From: Fagopyrum homotropicum
Lineage: Eukaryota; Streptophyta; Magnoliopsida; Caryophyllales; Polygonaceae
Direction: 5' to 3'
Assembly: GCA_033239125.1 (NCBI GenBank)
Contig: BSWB01000004.1
Coordinates: 29,633,501-29,697,500 of the forward strand
DNA: 64,000 nt
The notes under the pieces were generated by a model that saw only the letters and a program-made list of their open reading frames with translations, was not told the origin of the DNA and did no database searches. A program made the position numbers and the translations under genes. Numbering within the stretch: position 1 is the first letter of the stretch; each line of letters begins with the position of its first letter. Below are positions 1-12,464 of this stretch, piece after piece.

Positions 1-318
1 CTCGTGCCACAACTGTAAAATGGAATAAGGTGAATCACTTAGCTACTAGATAATAACCGGTTTGTGTGCCAGCATGATGATTGTTTTATGTTATCTTGAG
101 TGTGTTTGTGCTATCCTTATTCTGCTTATATTTGGATTGTTAGCTAACGGTTTATCCGTGTTGTAGATTTGTAGAGATAGACAGTTGCAGAGTGATCCGG
201 AATGGATGGTCAGCCGGGTCCACGTACTCATTAGATGGGGACGGGGGAGTCTTCCGTACGGCATGCATGTCATGTATCTTTATATATGTTCTGTAAGGCT
301 GTCACATGTGTACAATCA
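1..318 (+). repeat. 3' part of a gypsy LTR, cut at both ends
   Basis: This stretch matches the 3' third of the LTRs at 319-3374 and 9072-12449. It begins at the 'ctcgtgccaca' block and runs through the GCTAACGG...TTGTAG acceptor-like block and the 'ggtcagccggg' block. It stops shortly after 'tcacatgt', where the next LTR starts at 319. The left side is cut by the window edge. The usual LTR end (GGGGTGTTACA) is missing, so it is a broken copy. Confidence 0.8.
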
Positions 319-3300
319 TGTAATACCCGGAAATTTAATTTCCTATAAATCCCGAGTCAACACAAACCGTGTCATCTTATGTGAAGAGTTAAGCACATAA
401 AATTCTTTTATCAACTTTTATAATTTTATGTGAAGCTTCAATCTTCTTACATAATCATTAGTTTTATAAATCAACACATTTTATTATTTTATGTGTAATA
501 TTTTTCATACATAAAATATATCTATCTTCCTTAGAGTTTAATTCTTAGAAGACTAATTTAAATTACATTCTTAACAAGCATGACAAGCCATTGGACAAGG
601 CTAAGACAAGGCCTTGACGAGGCCCAGACAAGACATTGACGAGGCCCAGACAAGGCCCGAGCCAATGGGGTTGGCCGGCCATTCTTCTCCTGTATAGGGC
701 TGCTATGTTGCTTGCATTCTGGGCGAGCTGTGAAGAAGCCCATCCTCACCAGCTTCCTTTTGGACTTCTCCTTAACACGTACGACAGTTTCACCCTTCAC
801 GTCTATCTTCAGGGTTTCGTTCTTTCTACACACAACAGATCGTGGATAGCCGCTAGTAAGAACCGACGCCAATACCGCTGCCCTAGTCTCGTCGTCCACA
901 TCCAACACCGTTCCGCCTTCTCATCCTCGAGTCCAGCACGCTTCCATGGGTCCGGTGCGGCTAGGCCATCGAATGAGCCTCGCAGACAGCAACACCGCCA
1001 GCAGGAGACTCCAGCCTCACTGTCGCACGATTGGAAGCGCTACAAAGGTCCGTAGAGGTGCCTGACCCTAGCCGCTGGAGTGGCCGTGAACCCAGACTGC
1101 GGGAGCGCCTTGGCTTGGACGCGGGGGTGTAGTATCCTTGCAGCAGAGGCACCCCTCGACAACAAGCAGCAACAACCTTCGGGTCCTCGTCCTTCATGTT
1201 TTCGAGTCTCGGAATCGAGTAAGCTTATACCTCTTGATCCATTGCACTTCCGTCCACATATTACCTGCCTAAAGAGTACCTTTTATGTCTCCTAAATCTA
1301 CCCAGAACAGCCATAGAGGAGCTGGTACAGAGTCATGCTATTTCCAAGTTTTCATGAAGTGACAAGCAGGCATTTTCGAGTCCAAATTTGGGTATGTTAC
1401 ACACCTCCTTTCTTGCTGATTTTCGGGTATGTTGTAGTCAATGCTGCATAGTATATCATACTAAAATTTGGGAACAATCGGAGTTACGGTGTGAGAGTTA
1501 TAGTATCCCGAAGTGGGATATTCATGCAGTTTTTCGTTTAGAATGCTGAGTTGAGGAAATTTGCTTGAGATGCAGTTTTGTGGAATAAATTTGGAAGGGT
1601 TATTGACTTCTGTTAGACTTGAATTTTTGACACATTATAGTTGATATAGTATAGTAGATCATACAAAAATTTCAGAGGAATCCATGTTATGGTTTGAGAG
1701 ATATAGGGTTTCAAAGTTCAGTTTTATAATTGTGCTGAGTTGAGAAAAACAGCATGGGATGCTGTTTTGTGAGATAATTTTGAATAGGGTTTTGGTCTCT
1801 GTTATGCTTGAATTTTTGATATGATATAGTTGACATCTTGTTGTAGATCATATTAAAATTTGGGAAGAATCGGAGTTACGGTTCGAGAGTTATTGTGTTT
1901 CAAAGTTGACGTTTTTATATATGTGCTGAGTGTTGGGGGAAAACAGCAAGTGATGCTGTTTTGTGAGATGATTTTGAATAAGCTCTTGATATCCTTTCCG
2001 GCTGAATTTTGGATATCTTATAGGTAAGATTTTATAGTAGAACATATCAAAATTTGGGATAAATCCAGTGAGTGGTTTAGGAGTTATGATTTTTCAAAGT
2101 GTACTCAGATTTTGGCTAAGTATAGGAAACTTCAAGTATTGTAACCAACTTTGGAATTTTTATAAAAATGATGGATGAACAGTTTTGAGAAATTCTTGCT
2201 CCTAAGGGTAGAGGGAACATCATAGATGGTCTAGAGAATTGTTTCGGAATTTTTATAAGCTTTTACGAATTTTATATTTGAAACCGAAGTTAGACCTTTA
2301 CGATCTTTCGGAAAATAGGAAAATAGGAAAAATGCCAGTTGTAACCAAACTAAACTTTATGAGTTAGAATGTGATTTTAGAGTCTCAAATAGAAGTTTAG
2401 ACATGAATTTTGGAAATTCTGGGAGTTTCGGGACCAAGGGTAAAATAGTCTTTTGACCCTAAATTAGTACTGTAACTAGTTATGTTTTACTACGTTCTTA
2501 TCTTCGAAGTCTTAGACTTCTAATTACGTGGGCGTGTGCTAATGCACTCATCTCCTTTGACAGGCAACTGAGTTGCTACAGTTTACAGAGCGAGTTTGGT
2601 TTACAGAGAGTCGAGCTTTATACCAGGTAAGTCCTTTGGGCTTACTTAGCTGACTTCTAAATATGAGCATGAATGATGATAGTGGTGTGTGATTGAAATG
2701 TGTAGAGAGATAGGTTGTGATATATATTTACTGACCTATACTTGGCCTAAGAGTAACGGGCGGTGGCATTCTGCTCAGTTAGCTTGCGAGCGCTGGGGGT
2801 TTCTTTAGGGACTAGTCCATACTCGGTTTGTAGTGATGCTACCGGCGGAGGTCAGCTAGACCTACACCCAGTTGGATAAGGAACGGAGGCGAGAATTGTT
2901 AATAGCTCTCGTGCCACAACTGTAAAATTGAATAAGATGAATCACCTAAATAATAGATAATAAACGGTTGAGTGCCAGCATGATGTTTGTTTAAAATTTT
3001 TCTGCGTGTGTTTGTGCTATTGTTATTCTGCTTATATTTGGATTGTTAGCTAACGGTTTATCCGTGTTGTAGATTTGTAGAGATAGACAGTTGCAGAGAG
3101 ATCCGGAACGGATGGTCAGCCGGGTCCACGTACTCATTAGATGGGGACGGGGAAGTCTTCCATACGTCATGCATGTTATATATCTTTATGCATGTTGTAA
3201 GGCTGTCACATGTGCACTTTCATACCATTAAAAATATTATGTTTTGGAAATTGTTTTAATTACATTTGTGCCTTGTTGTAAGATCTTAGTAAAGTTGTTG

Positions 3301-3374
3301 TTAAACCAAGGTCGGGACCCATTGTGAGGTCCTAACCAGTAGCTCCCCGAGTTCCAAGAACTTGGGGTGTTACA
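319..3374 (+). repeat. Complete-looking gypsy LTR (L1) without matching target duplication
   Basis: It starts TGTAATACCCGG and ends GGGGTGTTACA, the termini shared by the other LTRs here, and is 3,056 bp long. The left flank (aatca, 314-318) does not match the right flank (tatat, 3375-3379), and no primer-binding site follows. It is therefore not a simple solo LTR and more likely a product of recombination between elements. Inside are a decayed U3 hairpin (about 482-520), short repeats around GACGAGGCCCAGACAAG (580-660), and the conserved leader intron-like block. Confidence 0.8.
2627..3072 (+). other. Intron-like block in LTR L1
   Basis: CAG|GTAAGTCC donor at 2627, CTAAC branch-like site near 3052 and TTGTAG acceptor ending at 3072. 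The preceding acceptor-like TTTGACAG ends at 2563, leaving a 63-nt exon-like segment. The same arrangement recurs in E1, E2, E4, E5 and E6. Confidence 0.45.
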
Positions 3375-3631
3375 TATATGGATCGAGTTTATATATAAAT
3401 TAACCCGCGTATTATACCTTAAAATACCAAAACCATTCTCGCAATTTATTTTCCGAGATTATATGATAGTTTAAACGTGGGTAATAAAATATATCGGTGT
3501 ATGTATACATATACCCATAGAATTTGATTTTACGACGTAAAATACTCGTAAAAATATATAAGCTATTAAAATATCGATAAAAGCCGGACATGATAAAAAT
3601 CGAAAACGCTCCCAATAAACGGGGTCTTACA
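3375..3631 (-). repeat. 5' head of a minus-strand LTR of the E6-like family, truncated
   Basis: Read on the minus strand from 3631 it begins TGTAAGACCCC and continues with blocks also found at the start of the E6 LTR, such as TTTTATCGATATTTTAA, TTACGACGTA-like and ACGAGTAT-like stretches. It breaks at 3374 against LTR L1. Its right edge meets the 1,741-bp tandem unit at 'atatattc'. The rest of this element lies to the left or was lost. Confidence 0.65.
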
Positions 3632-5204
3632 ATATATTCACTTGTGTGGGATTAATTATTCATTATCAATATTGTTAGATGTTAAGTAACACATCAAAAG
3701 ATTTATTAGTTTTTTCCATAATATTCTTTAAATCTCAAATATTTTATATAAAATATTTTTTATTCATTATTATTTACTAAGTAACTAAATAATATATTAT
3801 ATTAATAACAATAAAACTTCTCATTTATTGAATACAAAAAATAAATTTGGCCAACCTAGCTATTTTATTGTACCATAAATATTCTTCCGAAAATCTTCAT
3901 TTTTATATATATTTTAAGATTTAATATACTATGCTAAATAATACACTCAAATAAAATATCATAAAACCAAGTCATCGAATAAAAGAAAACCGATTTCACT
4001 AATCCAATTTGTTATTTTTCAAAGAATTTTTCGATGTCAGCATCAAATTAGACGAAATCAATTATTTTGAATGCAAAATATCAATTATACATAACATAAC
4101 ATTATTAAAGTTTTTAACTAAATGATTTATTATATATGTTTTAAAATACTATTGCATTCAATTAAATGAATAAAAACCTAATTTTATCAATATGCTTAGA
4201 TATTTTACGCAAAACCCTTTTTGTTTAGATAACAAATTAAGATAGTTTCTTTACTTTTATCCAAAATTATGAAAACATCAAGGAAACTATACATACATCC
4301 AACCCATTTAATAAATCCTATTGTCAAATACAATAGAATCAACAAAAATATATGAATATCCTTTTTTAAATTGATTGATCATCTCTTTATGAGGAATAGG
4401 ATGTATAGTAAAACACGAATAATAAAAATAAATACATAAATTTAATCCCGTATTTGTCGAGTAGTGTAGTAGTAAAAATTAATAAATAACACACTTTATC
4501 ATAAATTTTAATAATTGCATAAACATGTAAAGTGGTTGATGTTATAAGAAGAAGAACAAATAAGAGTATTTTTTACAAAAAAGAAACATAAATATTATAG
4601 AATTAAGCATGTTAACAATACAATTATACAATAAGTATTATATTCTAAAAGTGTATCTTACCAATATTGATGATAAAAAAAACATTTTCAAAGGTTAATG
4701 ACTCTAACGTTGTGCACCTTTGGAAGGAGACTTAAGCCTCTCATTTGTTGAACCCGTTGACATGTAAAATATACTTGATTTTCCACGAACCCTTCAACAA
4801 CAATTGATCATCATAAAGGGTATATTGATTCAATATTTCTCCAAGAGAGTGTTAAAATGGTGTTCATCATCCAACACGTTCAAATTGAAGTTATTATTAC
4901 AACGGGTGACTTTTTATGAATAAGACAATTTATCAAAATTGCTCCCGCACGAGCACACTTAACTTCAGAGTTCTTTGTCCTCACTCGACCACTGAAAAGA
5001 AGAATTTTTTTTGACATGGGTAGCAATCCATCCTTATAAGTTAACCATAAATCTCCATTCAAATGATGCACATAACAATTTTACCAGGTGTTACCGCTTC
5101 TAACTCCAATTTGAACGTATTGGAAGATGAATCCGTTTTTAATGTTTTTCGAGAAAATTTTGGATCAATATAATCTGTTTTGATGACCGAATAATGTTGA
5201 ACGG
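3632..5204. repeat. 1,741-bp tandem repeat, unit 1, left part
   Basis: AT-rich, non-LTR sequence that recurs in order at 8094, 20351 and 42971. Unit 1 is split by solo LTR E1; 3632-5204 plus 7926-8093 total 1,741 bp. A minus-strand reading frame of about 60 codons (near 4880-5071) is kept in units 1-3, but neighbouring frames are interrupted and I recognise no protein family. No other gene is visible in this stretch. Confidence 0.85.
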
Positions 5205-5306
5205 TGTAATATCCGGAATTTTTATTCCGTCTATTTCTGTTATAAACTCGATCTCAATCAGTTGATGCATATCCGTCTACTTAGTTAGACATATTATTAT
5301 AAGATT

Positions 5307-5396
5307 TATCATTTTATGCAGATTCATTCACATAAAATGATAAAATCTTTTAAGTAGTTTATCATTTTATGTAGCTTACTTCCGCATAAAATGATA
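5307..5396 (+). other. Pair of U3 hairpins in E1
   Basis: Two successive inverted repeats with arms TATCATTTTATG / CATAAAATGATA, at 5307-5342 (36 nt) and 5360-5396 (37 nt). The same device lies near the start of the LTRs of E2, E3, E4 and E7. Confidence 0.8.
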
Positions 5397-7142
5397 GAAT
5401 TCTTAACCGATCTTAAACTATAACAAACTCCATATCCGTCTAGTCCGTATATTTATGTGTCGGGATCTTGTCCGGCCAGAAACCCGCTAATTTAAATAGC
5501 CGTCCGCAGCCAATTTCAGCCCATCTGTTGCTCTATATTTTAGCCTCAACGGATCCAGCCCAGCTTGCCAGCTCTAGTTCAGCCCAGCGTGTACCCAGCC
5601 CAGAAGAGTTGCTGCCGTGCCTCTCCAGCCCAGCGTCCATTCCAGCCCAGGAAAAGGATGCTGCCTCGCCTTCTCCAGCTCAGCAACGCCAGCCAGTTAC
5701 ATGAAGATCTCAGCAGCCGTTACACGAGATTAATGCACACAATCTGCAACTTCCTTCCCCAATTATTTCTTCCTATTCAGCCGGATTCTTCGCCACATAC
5801 ACGCTGCACCTAATCTCCTTCCTTCTCAGCGCATCTCCTTCCGTTCTGTATACGGACTACAACAGCAACAACGTGACCCTTCGTCCGCTCCTGCTGATCG
5901 AACAATCCAACAGCAGCGTGCTTCTCCACGTCCAGGAGCCTGGGTTTCTGCACTCAATAACGTCGTCGTAGGAGCCTCGATTGCCTAGTCCGGGTCGTAG
6001 TTGGCAAGCAGCTCCGTCCTCCTGCTATTGACACTTCCGGAGCAGACCTTACGGAAACCATCTGCATACACCCTCCGGTAGGTCTTTTCTCTATTCTTCT
6101 AGTCCCACTCTTAATCAGTTCGGAGTAATGATCTCCCTCCTATTTTTGCTTCAGCGACACAGTCCAGCCTCTCGGTTACGAGTCAGGAACCAAAGAACTC
6201 AGAACCCCCTCTACTGAAGCGGGTAAGTCACGGCTGTATGTTGTTCTGTTGCTGAATAAAGGATGTAGCTTAGGGTAGAATATACATGGATATAGGAAAA
6301 GTTTGGTGTGTTGTACAGTCTACAGTGAATTGGAGTTTAGGGAGGGTCAGTAAGTTCGAACCTGGGGTATAAGGGACTAGGAGGTAGAACCAGAATAAAA
6401 GACTGCTGTAAATTCAATTTTATGCCTTCAGCTTTTAAGTTATAAACTGCCACCTTGCCGACCAATGTTTGAGCGTTTGGATGAAGATCCACCGTTGAAA
6501 ATTTGATAGATGACAGAGGGATGTATGTAGTTTAATCTATTAAAATTTGGGAAGAAATGAACGGTCGGATTAGAAGTTATAAGCTGCCGAAGTTAGGTAG
6601 TTGAGTAGTTTTGGTAAACTTAAGATTTTGGCCAAGTATAGGAATTGTGAGTGAAGTAGCCAACTTGGTGAAATTTTATAGGAATAATGACTGAACAGTT
6701 TTGAAGAATTCTTGCTCCTAGGGGTAGTTGGAACATCATAGATGATCTAGAGAATTTATTCGGAATTATTATAAGCTGTTACGAATTTTATATTTAGAAC
6801 CGAAGTTAGACCTTTACGATCTTCCGGAAAATAGAAACATAGGAAAAATGTCAGTTTGGAACCAAACAAAATTTTAGGAGTTAGAATATGAATTTAGAAC
6901 CTCAAATAGGAGTTTAGACATGAATTTTAGAATTTCGGGAATTTCGGGACCAAGGGTAAAATGGCCATTTTACCCTAAATTAATACTGTAACTAGTTATG
7001 TCTTAATACATTATTCAATCTTAGAAGTCTTAGACTTCTAACTACGTGAGAGTGTGCTAATGCACCTATCGCCTTTGGCAGGCAACTGAGTTACTACAGT
7101 TTACAGAGCGAGTGGTTTACAAAGAGTCGAGCTTTATATCAG

Positions 7143-7586
7143 GTAAGTCCTTTGGGCTTACTTAGCTGACTTCTAAATATGAGTATGAATGATGATAGTG
7201 GTGTGTGATTGAAATGTTTAGAGAGATAGGTTGTGATATATAATTACCGACCTATACTTGGCCTAAGAGTAACGGGCGGTTGCATTCTGCTCAGTTAGCT
7301 TGCGAGCGCTGGGGGTTTCTTTAGGGACTAGTCCATACTCGGTTTGTAGTGATGCTACCGGCGGAGGTCAGCTAGACCTACACCCAGTTGGATAAGGAAC
7401 GGAGGCGAGAGCTGTTAATAGCTCTCGTGCCACAACTTAAATTGAATAATGTGAATCACTTAAATAATAGATAATAAACGGTTGAGTGCCAGCATGATGT
7501 GTGTTTATTTTGTTTCTGCTTGTGATTGTGTTGTTATCATTCGGCTTATATTTGGATAGTTAGCTAACGGTTGATATGTTGTGTAG
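7143..7586 (+). other. Intron-like block in E1
   Basis: CAG|GTAAGTCC donor at 7143, CTAAC at about 7564, and TAG acceptor ending at 7586 (444 nt). An acceptor-like CAG ends at 7081, giving a 61-nt exon-like segment before the donor. Confidence 0.45.
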
Positions 7587-7925
7587 ATTTGCCACAGTTT
7601 AGAACAGATGCCGAGTGATCCAGACGGTAGTGGTCAGCCGGGGTGTCGTACTTTAGGATGTTTTACAGTTTCTTTATTTGTGGGATTTACAGTTGGACTT
7701 TGTCTCTTGTCGTTCTTTCCGTTCTTTGTTATATTACGTTTTCCGGCTGTTAGTTGATCTGGTCACATTCATACATTATTAAGAACTATTTTATGATTTC
7801 TGGTTTTCCTTATCTGTGCCTTGTTGTAAGATCATGTTAAGTTGTTGTCAAACTAAGGTCGGGACCCACTGTGCGGTCCTAACCAGTAACTCCCTAAATT
7901 GTAAAATTTGGGGTGTTACAAACGG

Positions 7926-8093
7926 GTATACTTGTAGAATTTATAGATTCTTTCTATCGTGATTGAAATATATTATAAGGTGTATACAAAAAACAAAAGC
8001 AATAATCATTATTGAAACGCTCAATTGATTTTACCAACCAACTAAATTAACTATAATATTTAATAATCATATAATATCCAAGTGAATCAACCG
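7926..8093. repeat. 1,741-bp tandem repeat, unit 1, right part
   Basis: Continues unit 1 after E1. It matches about 20178-20350 and 42798-42970 with a few single-base differences. It ends 'gaatcaaccg', directly followed by the next unit. Confidence 0.85.
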
Positions 8094-9071
8094 ATATATT
8101 CACTTGTGTGGGATTAATTATTCATTATCAATATTGTTAGATATTAAGTAACACATCAAAAGATTTATTAGTTTTTTCCATAATATTCTTTAAATCTCAA
8201 ATATTTTATATAAAATATTTTTTATTCATTATTATTTACTAAGTAACTAAATAATATATTATATTAATAACAATAAAACTTCTCATTTATTGAATACAAA
8301 AAATAAATTTGGCCACCCTAGTTATTTTATTGTACCATAAATATTCTTCCGAAAATCTTCATTTTTATATATATTTTAAGATTTAATATACTATGCTAAA
8401 TAATACACTCAAATAAAATATCATAAAATCAAGTCATCGAATAAAAGAAAACCGATTTCACTAATCCAATTTGTTATTTTTCAAAGAATTTTTCGATGTC
8501 AGCATCAAATTAGACGAAATCAACTATTTTGAATGCAAAATATCAATTATACATAACATAACATTATTAAAGTTTTTAACTAAATGATTTATTATATATG
8601 TTTTAAAATACTATTGCATTCAATTAAATGAATAAAAACCTAATTTTATCAATATGCTTAGATATTTTACGCAAAACCCTTTTTGTTTAGATAACAAATT
8701 AAGATAGTTTCTTTACTTTTATCCAAAATTATGAAAACATCAAGGAAACTATACATACATCCAACCCATTTAATAAATCCTATTGTCAAATACAATAGAA
8801 TCAACAAAAATATATGAATATCCTTTTTTAAATTGATTGATCATCTCTTTATGAGGAATAGGATGTATAGTAAAACACGAATAATAAAAATAAATACATA
8901 AATTTAATCCCGTATTTGTCGAGTAGTGTAGTAGTAAAAATTAATAAATAACACACTTTATCATAAGAGTATTTTTTACAAAAAAGAAACATAAATATTA
9001 TAGAATTAAGCATGTTAACAGTACAATTATACAATAAGTATTATATTCTAAAAGTGTATCTTACCAATATT
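8094..9071. repeat. 1,741-bp tandem repeat, unit 2, left part
   Basis: Matches unit 1 from its start. It lacks 59 bp around 8966, between short ATAA repeats, that are present in units 1 and 3. It is interrupted by E2 at 9072. No gene is visible. Confidence 0.85.
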
Positions 9072-9173
9072 TGTAATATCCGGAATTTTTATTCCGTTTA
9101 TTTCTGTAACAAACCCGATCTCGATCAGTTGACCCATATCCGTCTACTTAGTTAGACACATTATTATAAAATT

Positions 9174-9264
9174 TATCATTTTATGTAGCTTCCCTTCACA
9201 TAAAATGATAGGATCTTTATAAAATTTTATCATTTTATGTAGCTTACCTTCACATAAAATGATA
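9174..9264 (+). other. Pair of U3 hairpins in E2 5' LTR
   Basis: Two 37-nt inverted repeats at 9174-9210 and 9228-9264. Each has 13-bp arms TATCATTTTATGT / ACATAAAATGATA and an 11-nt loop. Confidence 0.85.
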
Positions 9265-9397
9265 GGATTATTATAACCAATCCTAAACTATAACATGATC
9301 CGTATCCGTCTATTCCGTAGCCTACCAGTTCCGATCCCTTGACTTCACATAAAATAATAAGTTTAGCCCAAACCCTAAATAAGAGTATGACTCGTCG

Positions 9398-9568
9398 TTG
9401 ACAAGTCTGTGACGAAGCTGTGACAAGGTCTGGACAAGTCTGTGACGAAGCTGTGACAAGGTCTGGACAAGTCTGTGACGAAGCTGTGACAAGGCCAGAC
9501 AAGTCTGTGACGAGTCTGTGACGAGTCTGTGACAAGGCCAGACAAGTCTGTGACGAGTCTGTGACAAG
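9398..9568 (+). repeat. 11/33-bp minisatellite in E2 U3
   Basis: Copies begin at 9401, 9434, 9467 and 9499, about 33 bp apart. Each 33-mer is three variants of an 11-bp unit (ACAAGTCTGTG, ACGAAGCTGTG, ACAAGGTCTGG). The array then degenerates into TCTGTGACGAG units. A second copy is in the 3' LTR at about 16750-16920. Confidence 0.85.
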
Positions 9569-11702
9569 CCCAGCCGGCCACTGCTTGCCTTGTACAGCCC
9601 AGTCCGTGATCTCCTTTCAGCTTGCCAGCTTCAGCCCTCTGCAGCCCAGCTGCTGCACCCCAGTAGCGCCTGATGCCCTCAGCCAGCCCAGTAGCTTCCA
9701 ACCTAGCCAGCCCAAGAAGCCCAGCCTCACGTGTCCTCCTCTTCAGCCGTGCAGCCCATTCCCCAGAAACCCTTCTACGCACGTTTGTATGCCGGAGGAG
9801 CGTTAGAGATCTTCCTCATCAATCGCCCTGAAATCACGCAGCAACGGCTTCCTTTGGCGTCCAGATTCATGCTCGAATGGATGCTGTAGATCTCCTCGCT
9901 CATGTGCAGCAGTGTTCGACTATCTTCCTTCTCGTATGTGCAACCTTACCGTATCTTCCTTCTCGTATTTGATCTCCTCGTTGGACTCATTCTGCGTGGG
10001 AGAGACCGGTGCAGTAAGGCCTCCCTCCTCCTCGTATGTGCACACAAAGGACCAGTTAGAGCCTCCAGTCCGATCGAACGAGTAAGACCTTCGACCTCCT
10101 CTATCTCCTTCGTCCCTTGTCATGTGAGAGAAACTAATCTCTCTGTTTGTGCTGAGTAACCACCAACAGGAGCAAGGGAGAAGACCTTCTGTCACGCCAG
10201 CAAGCAACAACAAAAGATGCAGCCTCTTCCCCTGCGTCTAGCCTTCGCCTTGCATCATTCGAGGAACCACATGACTTGCTGTAGATGCCTCCTCTCGTCC
10301 CTGTCGGTCGAGTAAGACCCGTACCTATCTTCTTTATGTTTCCCCTCCATATATACAGATGTTGATAGTCGTCCCAATCTGTTTTGAATCAATATATATA
10401 ACAGCCTAGGAGCAATCTCAAGAAGCTGTTTCATTTTCTGAGTTTTCAAAACTATGTTGAGGATCCAACTTCGGGGCCAGATTTGGGTATGCAAGACTCC
10501 TCCTTTTTGGCTGAAATTTTTATAGGTTATAGATGAGATATTGTAGTAGAACATACTAAAATTTCAGAGGAATCCATGTTACGGTTTGAGAGATATGAGG
10601 TTTCAAAGTTCAGTTTTATAAATGTGCTGAGTTGAGAAAAACAGCATGGGATGCTGTTTTGTGAGATAGTTTAGAATAGGCTTTTGATCTCTGTTAGGCT
10701 TGAATTTTTGATATGATATAGTTGACATCTTGTTGTAGATCATATTAAAATTTGGGAAGAATCGGAGTTACGGTTCGAGAGTTATTGTGTTTCAAAGTTG
10801 ACGTTTTTATATATGTGCTGAGTGTTGGGGGGAAACAGCAAGTGATGCTGTTTTGTGAGATGATTTTGAATAAGCTCTTGATATCTGTTGGACTTGAATT
10901 TTGGATATGATATAGTTTACATATTGTTGTAGAACATATTAAAATTTGAGAGGCATCCAGCGAGTGGTTTGGGATTTACGATTTTTTCAAGATTGAGTCG
11001 TAAGCAGTTTTTCTGTTGTGCTGAAATTCGGTTTTGGGAGATAGTTTTAATATAGGATTTTGACCTCCTTTGCAGCTAAATTTTGGATATATTATAGGTA
11101 CGATTTTATAGTAGAACATATCAAAATTTGGGATAAATCCAGTGAGTGGTTTAGGAGTTATGATTTTTCAAAGTGTACTCAGATTTTGGCTAAGTATAGA
11201 ATTTGTAAAGGGAGTAGTCAACTTTAGGAATTTTTATAAAACTGTTGAATGAACAGTTTGGAGAAATTCTTTCTCCTAAAGTTAGATAGGACATCATAGA
11301 TAATCTAGGGATTTAATTCGGAATTTTTATAAGCGTTTACGAATTTTATATTTGGAATCGAAGTTAGACCTGTACGATTTCCCGGAAAATAGTAACATAG
11401 GAAAAATGTCAGCTTGGAACCCAACGAAACTTTGGGAGTTGGAATATGATTTTAGAATCTCAAATAGGAGTTTAGACATGAATTTTAGAATTTTCGGGAA
11501 TTTCGGGACCAAGGGTAAAATGGTCATTTTACCCTAAATTAATACTGCAACTAGTTATGTCTTAATATGTTATTCTATTTTAGAAGTCTTAGACTTCTAA
11601 CTACGTAGGAGTGTGCTAATGCACTTATCTCCTTTGACAGGCAACTGAGTTGCTACAGTTTACAGAGCGAGTTGGTTTACAGAGAGTCGAGCTTTATATC
11701 AG

Positions 11703-12146
11703 GTAAGTCCTTTGGGCTTACTTAGCTGACTTCTAAATATGAGTATAAATGATGATGGTGGTGTGTGATTGAAATGTTTATGGAGATAGGTTGTGATATA
11801 TAATTACCGACCTATATTTTGGCCTAAGAGTAAAGGGCGGTGGCATTCTGCTCAGTAGCTTGCGGGCGCTGGGTGTTTCTTTCGGGACTAGTCCATACGT
11901 GGTTTGTAGTGATGCTACCAGTGGAAGTCAGCTAGACCTACACCAGTTGGATAAGGAACGGAGGCGAGAACTAATAATAATTCTCGTGCCACAACTTAAA
12001 TTGAATAATGTGAATCACTTAAATAATAGATAATAAACGGTTGAGTGCCAGCATGATGTTTGTTTATTTTGTTTCTGCTTGTGTTTGTGCTGTTATCATT
12101 TTTGCTTATATTTGGATAGTTAGCTAACGGTTTATCCGTGTTGTAG
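11703..12146 (+). other. Intron-like block in E2 5' LTR
   Basis: CAG|GTAAGTCC donor at 11703, CTAAC at 12124 and TTGTAG ending at 12146 (444 nt). It is preceded by acceptor-like CCTTTGACAG ending at 11640, so 11641-11702 would be a 62-nt exon. Confidence 0.45.
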
Positions 12147-12452
12147 ATCTGTAGAGATAGACAGTTGCAGAGAGATCCGGAACGGATGGTCAGCCGGGTC
12201 CACGTACTCATTAGATGGGGACGGGGGAGTCTTCCATACGTCATGCATGTTATGTATCTTTATATATGTTTGTAAGGCTGTCACATGTTTACGTTTATAC
12301 CATTAAAAATATTATGTTTTAGAAATTGTTTTAAATACATTTGTGCCTTGTTGTAAGATCCAAGTAATGTTGTTGTTAAACCAAGGTCGGGACCCATTGT
12401 GAGGTCCTAACCAGTAGCTCCCCGAGTTCCGAGAATTTGGGGTGTTACAACA

Positions 12453-12464
12453 TGGTATCAGAAC
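12453..12464 (+). other. Primer-binding site of E2 (initiator Met tRNA)
   Basis: TGGTATCAGAAC lies 3 nt after the 5' LTR. It differs by one base from TGGTATCAGAGC, the complement of the initiator methionine tRNA 3' end used by many plant LTR elements. Confidence 0.85.

Larger units (their letters stand above)
5205..7920 (+). mobile_element. E1: solo LTR of a Ty3/gypsy element
   Basis: Runs from TGTAATATCCGG to GGGGTGTTACA (2,716 bp) and is flanked by a perfect 5-bp duplication AACGG (5200-5204 and 7921-7925). Other copies of the tandem unit carry the empty site (near 20175 and 42800). No internal region or second LTR is present, so this is the scar of LTR-LTR recombination. Its 5' part resembles the heads of E2 and E7 (two U3 hairpins, then a CAGCCCAGC-rich block). 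Its 3' part has the shared leader block. Confidence 0.93.
9072..12449 (+). repeat. 5' LTR of E2
   Basis: 3,378 bp, TGTAATATCCGG...GGGGTGTTACA. In order it holds two U3 hairpins, an AGCCCAAACCCTAA promoter-like motif, an 11/33-bp minisatellite, a CAGCCCAGC-rich stretch, an AT-rich middle, the leader hairpins and the intron-like block. Overlapping short ORFs on both strands (for example 9902-10213) recur at 17254-17565 because the LTR is duplicated. They show no protein-family motif and I do not call them genes. Confidence 0.93.

Noticed and set aside
4721..4960. Retroviral integrase-like or other enzyme fragment in the tandem unit
   Set aside because: A faint resemblance of YTLYDDQLLLKGSWK to integrase zinc-finger surroundings lacks the His/Cys residues, which is too weak to name.
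9398..9568. CRISPR-like array
   Set aside because: The repeats are contiguous 11/33-bp units without unique spacers, inside a plant LTR.
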